Origin: Candidatus Marinamargulisbacteria bacterium SCGC AG-343-D04
Lineage (GTDB): Bacteria > Margulisbacteria > Marinamargulisbacteria > GCA-2716485 > GCA-002719695
DNA: 11,940 bases
NCBI GenBank assembly: GCA_003265885.1
Contig: QFBQ01000040.1
Location: 1 to 11,940 of the forward strand
Reading direction: 5' to 3'
Shown: piece after piece, positions 1 to 7,949 of the stretch
Layout: the number at the start of each line of letters is the position of its first letter
Numbering within the stretch: position 1 is the first letter of the stretch
The notes under the pieces: generated by a model
What the model was told of the DNA's origin: nothing
The model's input: only the letters and a program-made list of their open reading frames with translations
Database searches by the model: none
Program-made: the position numbers and the translations under genes

Positions 1-1
1 A

Positions 2-2773
2 CAGGCGCTATGTATCATCACATTGATACAGCCGAATCTTTTTGCAGGGGATGTTACAATTGAGGTATCGATAATACCCAGAGCCAGTTATTTTTTTTCA
101 GAACTTAATGATATTTTGGTAGAGAAAACAGCCTTAACAGAAATTGGAAGTATAAGTATAGGGAATGATGGGGATAGAGATTTAGAGTTAAAACTTAGAG
201 TTCAAGTATATACAACTCTGTTAGGAGACGAGCCTATTGCAGATTATACAACAGATCCTACTATGTTTCCTATTGAGGTGCCTCAAGGAGGGACCTACAG
301 TATTTCTAATATTAATATTTCAGAAGAAATGGTTAGGGCGGGAAGTAGTCGGCTTTCTGAAAGTGAAATGGAAGATAGGTTGATAGATGCCTACGGGGAA
401 GATGCGGCTATAAAAAATGCTGGATTGCTACCAGAAGATACATATAGGTATGAAATATATGTGTTTGAAGTAGATCAGTCTGACGAGAACCTAGGAGAGG
501 CTAAGGCCGTGGCGAAAGAATCTTTTTATTTGCCTTTGGAGTATGGTGTCATAGATTTAATCTATCCAGAAGACCATGATATTATACCAATGAGTTCGCA
601 ACAACCTCAGTTTTTATGGTCGCCATTAAACGTAAGAGCCGGTCTTACTGTACGTTACTTCATTAAAATTTGGAAAGCAGACACTGATGATATTGCAAAT
701 ATTATGGATCAACCTACTATTGCGGAAGGTAATGATCTAACAGAAACGAGTTTTGTTTATCCGGGTAATGTACCTCTCATACCCAATCAACGATATTTTT
801 GGCATGTTGAGGCAAAAGATGAGACAGGGAACAAAATAGGAGTCTATAGTACTAGCATTGTTAATACATTTCAGTTTGGGGAAATATTCCCTCCAAGTAT
901 TTCAGAGTTAGAGTCAGAGTTTTCTCAGTCTCCTGTTCAGTTAATCTGGGAAAGTCACGATCCGAATGCGAGTTTTCGATTAATAATCGCCAAAGATACA
1001 GAAATGAATGACGTTGTTGTTGATAAAGCAGGTCTTAGTGGTACGGTAATGACGTTTGCAGACAATAGTCTTTTCGAACCAGGAAGAATTTATTATTGGA
1101 GAGTATCTCTTGAAACTGAAGGGGAAATGGACGGCATAACGAGTGAAGTGGGGCAATTTAGAGTCATAGAAAAGATTGATTTAGTATATCCTTTAGCAGA
1201 TGAAGTTTCTCCAGAATCCTTAAATTTTATATGGACGGGGGATGCAAACAAAGCGTATCGATTGAAGGTGTCTGAGAGTCCTGATTTTGCAGCTCCCAAA
1301 GTATTTGATGTTGGAGGAAACTCATTTATCTTAAATAGAGATACCTATAGACTGAAATTGGGGCAGACCTATTATTGGAAAGTTGTAGTACTAAATACAG
1401 AGGGAGAAGAATGGGGAGAAAGCGAAGAGGTAGGGCAGTTTTCAGTTCTTACTCCGGAAGGCCCAGCGCTTCTTAGTCATCTAGATGAGAACTTTATGAA
1501 TCCAAATCAAAATTTTATTGTAAAACTTGCAGAGTGGGCAGATTCTCATACCCTTTATTTTTATGACCGGGAAGGGGGGCGCCCTATTGTAGAGGAATCG
1601 ATTGAACGCAATATAATGTCGATAGATTTTTTAAGTGATGCTAGATTTGAACCTAATAAAGTCTATTATTGGAAAGTGAGCGCCTTCGCCGATGCGGGTA
1701 ATCTCAGAATTGACTCTGAGAGAGGAAGATTTATATATACACGTCAGTCTGATATCACTATTACAGCGTATCCACAGTATCTAGATGAAGAGCCAGGTGT
1801 TATTAAGTGGAGCTCTATAGGCGGGCGGGGAATAAAATATACCGTTGTTTTTTCATCTGATGTAGAGTTTAGTTCATCTTCAAAAGAAAACGTAGGAAGA
1901 AGAAAAGAGATAGATGTTAGTAAATTGGAACTTACAGAGGACACCTTTCTTTATATTGAAGCTCATAATAAAGAAGGGTCTCTGATAGGAAAATCGGAGC
2001 TTATTAAAATACAAGAAGGAGATGATCTTTCTAAAATAGATTATATAAAGCCTAGAGGGGATATCTCTGAAGATAGAGAGTGGAGTTTCCAATGGATAGC
2101 ATCTGATTTAGAAAATGCTACATTATTAATTTCCACATCCACTGATTTTTCAAGTGCTCAACCCTTCGTTATCCCAAAAGATGCGAATACAATGAAGCCA
2201 GACTATGCATTTAAACTCAATCAACCTTATTATTGGGTTATACAAGAAGATGGCGAAACTATTGAAGAGGGAGAGCGTGTGCCCTTTAAGATTGTGCCAG
2301 CGAAACTATCATTGATTTTTCCTAAAAGTAATCAAACTGTAAAGACTTTAGAGCTCCAACTTCTTTGGACAGGGTCTAGAGATACTTCATTTAAAGTCAT
2401 GATTGATACGGCGAAGACTTTTAATGAAAATCCTATTGAGATCGTCAGCAAAGAGTTGTCTGCAAAAGTAACTCTCGAAAAGAACAATACATATTTCTGG
2501 AAAGTTCAAGTTCTTGATGAAGAACAAAGTGTTATTAATGAATCAGAAACTGCGGAATTTATTGTAGAAACGTTAACACAAAACGTAGAGGATATATCCT
2601 TAGAAGACCTATCCTTAATGATCAAAAAACACCTAGATGTGAATAGTATACTAAGAAACACAAATTGGCAGCTAGAGTCTATAGAGACGGCAGATGGAGA
2701 GGCCATTAGTTCAGAAGAATTAGATTATTTAATAAAGAACAGCAAAGAAAGCATACAAAGGATTGTTGAATAA
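2..2773 (+). CDS. Exported multi-repeat FN3/Ig-like protein, 5' partial
   Basis: The reading frame is open to the left edge. The residues before the TTG at position 23 read QALCIIT and continue into LIQPNLFAGD, which looks like the hydrophobic core and cleavage site (LFA|GD) of a signal peptide. The true start therefore lies a few codons upstream of the window and the TTG is internal. The mature protein has about 170 N-terminal residues without recognisable identity, then seven repeats of roughly 90-110 residues (from about 551 to 2573). Each repeat opens with a hydrophobic-YP type strand and a W, and most end with Y-[YF]-W-[KRH]-V, the pattern of fibronectin type III-like beta sandwiches. 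A charged, probably helical tail of about 60 residues follows. No catalytic motif is visible. The role is probably structural or adhesive in the periplasm or at the cell surface. The stop TAA overlaps the ATG of the FecR gene (TAATG), so the two are translationally coupled. Confidence 0.85.
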   Translation, partial: QALCIITLIQPNLFAGDVTIEVSIIPRASYFFSELNDILVEKTALTEIGSISIGNDGDRDLELKLRVQVYTTLLGDEPIADYTTDPTMFPIEVPQGGTYSISNINISEEMVRAGSSRLSESEMEDRLIDAYGEDAAIKNAGLLPEDTYRYEIYVFEVDQSDENLGEAKAVAKESFYLPLEYGVIDLIYPEDHDIIPMSSQQPQFLWSPLNVRAGLTVRYFIKIWKADTDDIANIMDQPTIAEGNDLTETSFVYPGNVPLIPNQRYFWHVEAKDETGNKIGVYSTSIVNTFQFGEIFPPSISELESEFSQSPVQLIWESHDPNASFRLIIAKDTEMNDVVVDKAGLSGTVMTFADNSLFEPGRIYYWRVSLETEGEMDGITSEVGQFRVIEKIDLVYPLADEVSPESLNFIWTGDANKAYRLKVSESPDFAAPKVFDVGGNSFILNRDTYRLKLGQTYYWKVVVLNTEGEEWGESEEVGQFSVLTPEGPALLSHLDENFMNPNQNFIVKLAEWADSHTLYFYDREGGRPIVEESIERNIMSIDFLSDARFEPNKVYYWKVSAFADAGNLRIDSERGRFIYTRQSDITITAYPQYLDEEPGVIKWSSIGGRGIKYTVVFSSDVEFSSSSKENVGRRKEIDVSKLELTEDTFLYIEAHNKEGSLIGKSELIKIQEGDDLSKIDYIKPRGDISEDREWSFQWIASDLENATLLISTSTDFSSAQPFVIPKDANTMKPDYAFKLNQPYYWVIQEDGETIEEGERVPFKIVPAKLSLIFPKSNQTVKTLELQLLWTGSRDTSFKVMIDTAKTFNENPIEIVSKELSAKVTLEKNNTYFWKVQVLDEEQSVINESETAEFIVETLTQNVEDISLEDLSLMIKKHLDVNSILRNTNWQLESIETADGEAISSEELDYLIKNSKESIQRIVE
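551..2573 (+). repeat. Seven tandem FN3-like protein repeats
   Basis: These are protein-level repeats, not near-identical DNA repeats. Approximate units are 551-885, 886-1170, 1171-1455, 1456-1745, 1746-2032, 2033-2302 and 2303-2573. The closing motif appears as YFWHV (near 795), YYWRV (near 1091), YYWKV (near 1369), YYWKV (near 1664), YIEA (near 1952, degenerate), YYWVI (near 2227) and YFWKV (near 2491). The spacing is 264-299 bp, which fits one FN3-size domain per unit. The DNA has diverged, so the array is old rather than a recent expansion. Confidence 0.8.
2758..2762 (+). promoter_or_regulatory. Shine-Dalgarno of the FecR-domain gene
   Basis: AAGGA ends 10 nt before the ATG at 2773, inside the last codons of the preceding gene. 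Together with the TAATG overlap it supports this start. Confidence 0.6.
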
Positions 2774-3765
2774 TGAAAACAAGATTTGGAGTATTTTTAT
2801 GTGTTTTATCTCTCATTGTTACGGTAGCTGTTGACGCAAACAATAACCCACCTATCGGCACGATAACTATGTCTGTGGGAGATGTATTTGTTAAACATGA
2901 GGCCGTTAAACAGTGGGATCCTGTTAATATTGGGGGCTTTCTTTATGAGGGAGATCGATTAAAAACAAAAGAAACGGGTAAAGCAGAGGTTTTATTTTTG
3001 GATGGGTCAGTTGTATTTATAGGAAATGAAACAGAGATTGAGTTTATGAAAGAAAAAGGAAGACAAAAGAAGAAGAAAAATGCAATGTTTTTGTTTTTTG
3101 GAACAATGATGAACAAAGTAACAAAAGGATCTGCCTATGAAGTAGAGAGTATCCATGCGTTAGCAACGGTTAAAGGAACAGAGTTTGGTGTTACAGTCAG
3201 TGAATTAATGGAAATTTGGGTAAGGGAGGGCGTAGTAAAGGTGGAAAATGAACAAGGGAGTATCTTAGCGCTACATAATACATACACAAGAATTATAAAA
3301 GATTCAGCTCCAGAACAAACGCCAATGAATGTAGAAGATATGCCAGAAGTTGTGAGTGAACCGGAGTATCAGTTTGAATTATCGTATCCTCAAGTGATGC
3401 ATCAAAATCAACCCTACTTAATTACAGGAATCATAGGGAGTAATAAAAAGGCATCGAGAAAGCCTGAAGAGACATTTTCTGTAACGGTGAGTGCAAGTTC
3501 AGATTTTTTAATCGGAGAAAATAGAGATGCTAGTCAAAAAGAAATAGATTTAGAAGTGCAGAATAATCGCTTTGAAATTTATGTTGTCCCTCAAGAAGAG
3601 TCGGGGAGTATTTCGTTTAAATCTACTGCAGCGCCAGATATTTTGAGCCAGACAATTTATATAAAAGCTAAAGAGGAATTAAAAGAAAAAAAAGTATATA
3701 TAGAATTTAATAATGAAGAGGGTAATACTAGAAAAATTAATGCTTCATTTATAAGAAATGATTAA
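2773..3765 (+). CDS. Exported FecR-domain protein with C-terminal beta-rich domain
   Basis: The protein has 330 residues. Residues 1-22 form a signal peptide (basic start, hydrophobic VFLCVLSLIVTVAV, cleavage near VDA|NN). Residues about 30-165 are a FecR domain: G-x-V opening, YEGDRLKT at 58-65, LDGS at 76-79, FFGT at 108-111, KGSAYEV at 118-124, and the hallmark TVKGTEFGV at 132-140 followed by EGVVKVEN. Residues about 200-330 are beta-rich and Ig-like (FSVTVSASSDF; FEIYVVPQEESGSISFKS). Classical FecR proteins are inner-membrane anti-sigma regulators with a cytoplasmic N-terminal segment. This one starts with a cleavable signal and has no sigma-factor gene beside it, so it more likely acts wholly in the periplasm as a binding or scaffold domain. 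A very basic stretch at 95-103 (KGRQKKKKN) interrupts the domain. The gene is coupled to both neighbours: the start overlaps the upstream stop by 1 bp, and the end overlaps the downstream start by 8 bp. Confidence 0.88.
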   Translation: MKTRFGVFLCVLSLIVTVAVDANNNPPIGTITMSVGDVFVKHEAVKQWDPVNIGGFLYEGDRLKTKETGKAEVLFLDGSVVFIGNETEIEFMKEKGRQKKKKNAMFLFFGTMMNKVTKGSAYEVESIHALATVKGTEFGVTVSELMEIWVREGVVKVENEQGSILALHNTYTRIIKDSAPEQTPMNVEDMPEVVSEPEYQFELSYPQVMHQNQPYLITGIIGSNKKASRKPEETFSVTVSASSDFLIGENRDASQKEIDLEVQNNRFEIYVVPQEESGSISFKSTAAPDILSQTIYIKAKEELKEKKVYIEFNNEEGNTRKINASFIRND

Positions 3766-6064
3766 GCATCTTCGTATTTTTACTGTTTTCTTTTTGCTAT
3801 GTATATTGGGGAATTCAATATTTTCAGAAGAATTCAGACATTATGCAAATGAAGAACTTTATGCAAATCAACCATTGGTTTTATTAGTAGAGTCTGAAAT
3901 ATCCAGTGACTATGAAATAAAATGTTTTTATAAATTTAATAGTTTTGATGAATACTCTACACAAGATTTAGTAAACATAGCGCCAAGAAATTTTGAGGCA
4001 AAGCTTGATGTGCCGGAGAATGCTCAAGCCATTGAGTATTTCTTTTGGATATATAAAAATAATACGTTTATAGGGGCTCTTCCATTAGAAGATCATTTAG
4101 AGTTGCCATATTCAGTTATTCGGAAATCTGAGGGGATACAGTATTTTTCAGTTTTATCTCCGTCCTTAGAAAAAGACATTCAACCGATGAAAGAGATGAA
4201 TATCGTTTTGAAAAATAATTACCCTAAAAATATTACATTTAAATCAGCATATTTTAATGAAGATGAACCACTTGCAATTCTTACAGAGAGTTCAGTGCTT
4301 ACAACATTAAAAACAACGTTCCCATTACGTCGTGGAAAAAACTCATTAACATTAATAGGTGAATTGCGTGATGGGGCAGAGTATAAACAACAGATTGTCG
4401 TTATGGTTCAGAAAGAGTCTTTAAGAGAAAAAATAGATATTCATGGGAACACGACATTATCTCACTTAATATATTCCTCAGATAAAGAAGGGGCATCTGC
4501 ATATGAAGATTTTGAAATGAAATATTCAGGAAAAATTGACATAATGTCACCCAAATATCGGGCAGATATATATGGACTCTATGATAATAGAGAAAGCGAG
4601 TTTACTCAGCCATTTTCTAGAGCCAAACTCTCTTTTGGACCTAAGAGTAGAAAGTGGAGTGTGGATATAGGAGATAGTATGAAAAGTTATTCTCCTTTAA
4701 CCCTAAACGGTGCTAGAGTGAGAGGTGTTGTCTCGACTGTTGATTTTCTAAAATTGTTTAATGCGCGTTCTTCGTTGTCGCTTACTCGTATTCAAGGAGA
4801 TACCAAAAAAACAATTTCTGTGAGTTCTGGGAATGTAACAGTAGGGACCTATAAACAAGAGTTAACGGGGTATCAATTAAAGTATAGTGGCATGAAATTA
4901 AAAACATCGCTGCAGTATTTTCATATTCTTGATGACGAAAACAGTTTGTCCTCAGAAAATGCAGGAGTAACAGACCCTGTTGAAAATCATTTGCTTAGTA
5001 TGTTGTTTATGTTAAGACCTACTCCATTGTCGAAGATTAGTACTGAGATTGCAGGCTCGGCCTATTACTCTAATACCAGATCCCCCACTGTTAATATTGA
5101 TGAGCTAGATCTTCCAGATAATGCAAAAGAGTTTATAGATGAATATTTACCTATAAAAACCAGTCTTACTGCAGGCTATGCTTCAAAAACCTCTATTCAA
5201 ATGCCTTTTTTTTCTCGAAATCATATATTCAAATCACATTTCGATTATTCTCAGCCTAGCTATAAAAATATTGTCAATTCGGGCTTAGAGGCGGATAAGA
5301 AAGAATTGGCATTTGGACTAACTCAAAAACTCTTAAATAAAAAATTAATCCTGTCATCACAAATAAAAACAAAAACAAATAACGTTTTAGAAACATCTAG
5401 CGAGACAACGAAAACAAATAGTTATCGTATAAACTCTATGTATCAGACAAAGAAATTTGGAGCATTCAATATATCGTCTTTTATTACAAAACGAAACGAA
5501 GACGTGACGACTGGAAATGTGGATTTAGATAATCAATTGAACTATTATCTTATAGGCCTTTCTGGTGTTCCCATTGAAACAAATTATGGGATGGTGTACC
5601 TAAATATTAATTATTCGTTAAGTGAGTATGTTGATTATATCAACTCGACTAACGGTAATTCACAAAGAGGAATTGGCATTAGCGTAAGTTCTAGATATAA
5701 AAAGTACAAAGTAAATACAGGGATCAATAGCTCCATTAGTAATAGTGAAATAAGTGGGGAAACACGATATTTTACATTGTATACAGGAGGAAGCCGTTAT
5801 TTACTTGAAAAGACATTCAATGTGGGGTCCGTTATTAAAATAACCTATGAGAGAAATAGTTCGGATGCAAATAAAGCCAATAAATCAAAGTTTATTAATT
5901 CATGGAATGCGACATATAATCGAAAAAAAGGACGTTTTTTTAAGGCAAGAAAGGTGGTGGGAAATATTCAGTTTATTAAATCGACTGACTCAATCAATAA
6001 AGATGATGATACAAGTAATTTTTTTGAAATATTAACAACGTTTAAGTTGATAAATAGGTTTTAG
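3758..6064 (+). CDS. Predicted outer-membrane beta-barrel with N-terminal Ig-like domains
   Basis: The protein has 768 residues. A clear signal peptide (MIKHLRIFTVFFLLCILGNS, cut near IFS|EE) fixes the start, which lies 8 bp inside the FecR gene. The ribosome-binding site is weak (AAGAA), which suggests translational coupling. Residues about 25-120 and 125-218 look like two Ig-like beta sandwiches. Residues about 225-768 consist of alternating polar/apolar strands rich in Ser, Tyr, Lys and Thr with polar turns, as in outer-membrane barrels. The last strand (FFEILTTFKLINRF) ends in Phe, the usual C-terminal signal recognised by the BAM machinery. A conspicuous motif at 305-323, GDSMKSYSPLTLNGARVRG, begins the barrel portion. 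I do not recognise a named family, and there is no TonB box or plug pattern. It probably anchors the FN3 and FecR proteins at the outer membrane or exports something. Its last 23 bp overlap the convergent cyclase gene. Confidence 0.8.
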   Translation: MIKHLRIFTVFFLLCILGNSIFSEEFRHYANEELYANQPLVLLVESEISSDYEIKCFYKFNSFDEYSTQDLVNIAPRNFEAKLDVPENAQAIEYFFWIYKNNTFIGALPLEDHLELPYSVIRKSEGIQYFSVLSPSLEKDIQPMKEMNIVLKNNYPKNITFKSAYFNEDEPLAILTESSVLTTLKTTFPLRRGKNSLTLIGELRDGAEYKQQIVVMVQKESLREKIDIHGNTTLSHLIYSSDKEGASAYEDFEMKYSGKIDIMSPKYRADIYGLYDNRESEFTQPFSRAKLSFGPKSRKWSVDIGDSMKSYSPLTLNGARVRGVVSTVDFLKLFNARSSLSLTRIQGDTKKTISVSSGNVTVGTYKQELTGYQLKYSGMKLKTSLQYFHILDDENSLSSENAGVTDPVENHLLSMLFMLRPTPLSKISTEIAGSAYYSNTRSPTVNIDELDLPDNAKEFIDEYLPIKTSLTAGYASKTSIQMPFFSRNHIFKSHFDYSQPSYKNIVNSGLEADKKELAFGLTQKLLNKKLILSSQIKTKTNNVLETSSETTKTNSYRINSMYQTKKFGAFNISSFITKRNEDVTTGNVDLDNQLNYYLIGLSGVPIETNYGMVYLNINYSLSEYVDYINSTNGNSQRGIGISVSSRYKKYKVNTGINSSISNSEISGETRYFTLYTGGSRYLLEKTFNVGSVIKITYERNSSDANKANKSKFINSWNATYNRKKGRFFKARKVVGNIQFIKSTDSINKDDDTSNFFEILTTFKLINRF

Positions 6065-7883
6065 GAATAGAAACGTTGATAACTTCATAAATAGGAAAAG
6101 ACTCTTTTTTCCCTTTTACAGATACTTTCCCAAGTGGCTTTACTTCAACATATTTTTTAACTTTATTGTAGGTAGTATGAGAGATAATAAAACGACAAAT
6201 ATGATCTTTTGAAGAAAAGTCACGAGTACATGATTCTAATCGTGCGGCATAGTTTACAGGGTCTCCAATGACCGTAAAATCTTTATGGGTCGATGATCCA
6301 ATATTTCCAACAATAACCTGCCCCGTATTAATACCAATACCTAGATCAAAAAGAGGCTTTTTTTCATTTTTCCATTTGTGCTGAAGATCTTTAAGAATAT
6401 CCAGTTGTTCCCAGGCACAAAATACACTGAGTAACGCTTGGTCAGATTGTTGAATGGGGGATCCCCAAACGGCCATGATTTCATCACCTACATACTTATC
6501 AAGAGTTCCTTGCCATTTAAATATACAACGTGTCATTGCATCTAAGTATTCATTTAATTGGATAATAATATCTTCTGGAGGGTATTTTTCGGATAAAGAT
6601 GTAAAAGACCGAATGTCTGAGAAAAAAATAGTTACTTCTCTTTTTTGTCCACCCAATTCTAAGGATTCAGGGTTCTTAATAAGTGTAGATACAACCTCGG
6701 GAGAGACGTATTGTTTGAAAATAGAATGGATACGATGTTTTTCTGTTTCTTCTTTTATGAAACGTAAAAAAATGGTAATGACATAAGCACAAAGACAAAG
6801 AATGAGAAAAGGAACCAACATAACGATCATGTTGAAATAATAAAATAAAATGATAGAAACACTTGAATAAAGTAAAAGCATGAACAGCGTGTAAAAAAAG
6901 CCTCTTAAAGCTGGGGAGCGTCGAGTAGTTGAGATAATCATAAAAACTAAATAGAGGGCGAGGATACTATTTAAGACAGGGTTTATATAAGTAAGGGGGC
7001 TTTCTTTAAGCAATGTTAAGATACTATATGCATGAAGTTCAACCCCTGAAATATAGCCTTTCGGAGTAAAAAAGAAATCATTTAAAGAGGGGTCAGTGGC
7101 CCCAAATAATACAATTTTATCTTTTAAAATAGAAGGGTCTTGAAGCCGATCTTCTATAAGAAGATAAAACGGTATATGTGTAAATGAAGATGCTAATTTA
7201 AAGTTAACATAATAACTATAATCTTGGTCCAGTTGAAAAGGCTTATTTAAAAAAAGCATGCGATTATTCAAATTAGGGAGTATATCAGAAAGAGGTTTCT
7301 GTAGATATTTTTGAAGGATTAATAAATCAAATGAATAGGAGATGTCATCTTTTTGATAATCTAAGATGGAAAATGCTTTTCGGATATAGCCGTCAGAATC
7401 ATAAGGGAAATTTACAAATCCAACATCGGCATATTGAGATAAGATTGGAATGGGGGTTGACCATGTTTCGATCTCATAGTTGGCTTTTGTTTCAGTATGT
7501 TTCCTACTAGAAAGAACCACGTTAGATGTTTCTTGTAAGGCCTTAGAAAATGCAATATCGTTTTCAGGGTTTAGACTGTTGCTGTCAAAAAGAACATCAA
7601 CTCCAATCAGTTTTGCTTCATATTTATTTAACTGGGATATAGCCTGTGCCCAATAGTGTCTGGGCCAAGGCCAATAAGAAAGTCTATTGATAGACGATGT
7701 GTCGATATCAATAATAACAATGTCATCGTTTTGTAATTCTCGATTAGACAGAGAGAAGCGAAAGTCTATGGAAGACTGCTCTAGAGACCATAAGAAGGAC
7801 CCAATGGTATTAAAAGATAAGAAAGATAAAATAATGGCGAATAAAATGGCTAATTTTGTATAAATACTTTTTTTTTGATTCAA
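6042..7883 (-). CDS. CHASE2-domain membrane adenylate cyclase (class III)
   Basis: The protein has 613 residues and converts ATP to cAMP in the cytoplasm under control of an extracytoplasmic sensor. Residues 8-32 are the first membrane helix. Residues about 35-292 are a CHASE2 sensor, with IVIIDID near 55-61, WPWPR at 71-75, IGVDVLFD at 93-100, and the terminal GATDPSLNDF and SGVELHAYS blocks. Three further helices lie at about 303-319, 329-349 and 351-374. The catalytic domain spans about 410-600. The metal-binding aspartates are D423 (FFSDIRSFT) and D467 (DKYVGDE). K463 and D541 (VIGDPVN) are the pair that selects adenine, and N544 and R548 are the transition-state residues, so the site looks intact and ATP-specific. 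The start is TTG, supported by a TAGGA ribosome-binding site 9 nt upstream; no ATG is nearby. The ligand of the CHASE2 domain is unknown. The gene is convergent with the barrel gene (23-bp overlap) and divergent from the propeller gene. Confidence 0.93.
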   Translation of the reverse strand: MNQKKSIYTKLAILFAIILSFLSFNTIGSFLWSLEQSSIDFRFSLSNRELQNDDIVIIDIDTSSINRLSYWPWPRHYWAQAISQLNKYEAKLIGVDVLFDSNSLNPENDIAFSKALQETSNVVLSSRKHTETKANYEIETWSTPIPILSQYADVGFVNFPYDSDGYIRKAFSILDYQKDDISYSFDLLILQKYLQKPLSDILPNLNNRMLFLNKPFQLDQDYSYYVNFKLASSFTHIPFYLLIEDRLQDPSILKDKIVLFGATDPSLNDFFFTPKGYISGVELHAYSILTLLKESPLTYINPVLNSILALYLVFMIISTTRRSPALRGFFYTLFMLLLYSSVSIILFYYFNMIVMLVPFLILCLCAYVITIFLRFIKEETEKHRIHSIFKQYVSPEVVSTLIKNPESLELGGQKREVTIFFSDIRSFTSLSEKYPPEDIIIQLNEYLDAMTRCIFKWQGTLDKYVGDEIMAVWGSPIQQSDQALLSVFCAWEQLDILKDLQHKWKNEKKPLFDLGIGINTGQVIVGNIGSSTHKDFTVIGDPVNYAARLESCTRDFSSKDHICRFIISHTTYNKVKKYVEVKPLGKVSVKGKKESFPIYEVINVSIPKTYLST

Positions 7884-7892
7884 TGTAAATAA

Positions 7893-7897
7893 TCCTA
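7893..7897 (-). promoter_or_regulatory. Shine-Dalgarno deciding the TTG start of the cyclase
   Basis: On the minus strand TAGGA lies 9 nt before the TTG at 7883. No ATG or GTG is placed as well, and the signal-anchor helix begins seven residues later, so the TTG is the likely start. Confidence 0.6.
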
Positions 7898-7930
7898 AAA
7901 GAATTTGTTTTTTTTAAATGATTTTAGGTT

Positions 7931-7939
7931 TATAATATA
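7931..7939. promoter_or_regulatory. Candidate divergent promoter core with overlapping -10 elements
   Basis: The plus strand has a perfect TATAAT at 7931-7936. The same bases read on the minus strand give TATTAT (7937-7932), preceded 18 nt upstream by TTGTTT. The minus reading would start transcription near 7925 and give the cyclase a leader of about 40 nt containing its Shine-Dalgarno. The plus reading has no good -35 box and would start only about 7 nt before the ATG at 7950. The minus-strand promoter is therefore more believable. In such AT-rich DNA chance matches are common. Confidence 0.35.
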
Positions 7940-7949
7940 TGCAGTTTCT

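Noticed and set aside
5847..6035. 62-codon open frame inside the barrel gene
   Set aside because: It is an out-of-frame shadow of the last barrel strands with no family signature.
6094..6112. Possible terminator hairpin GGAAAA/TTTTCC
   Set aside because: The stem is almost all A-T, lies inside the cyclase coding region and is followed by CTTTTA only; too weak to call.
6454..6786. 110-codon open frame on the plus strand
   Set aside because: It lies antisense to the catalytic domain of the cyclase, whose motifs are intact.
7905..7949. N-terminal extension of the propeller protein from a TTG
   Set aside because: It would place 15 residues before a typical signal peptide and lacks a Shine-Dalgarno.
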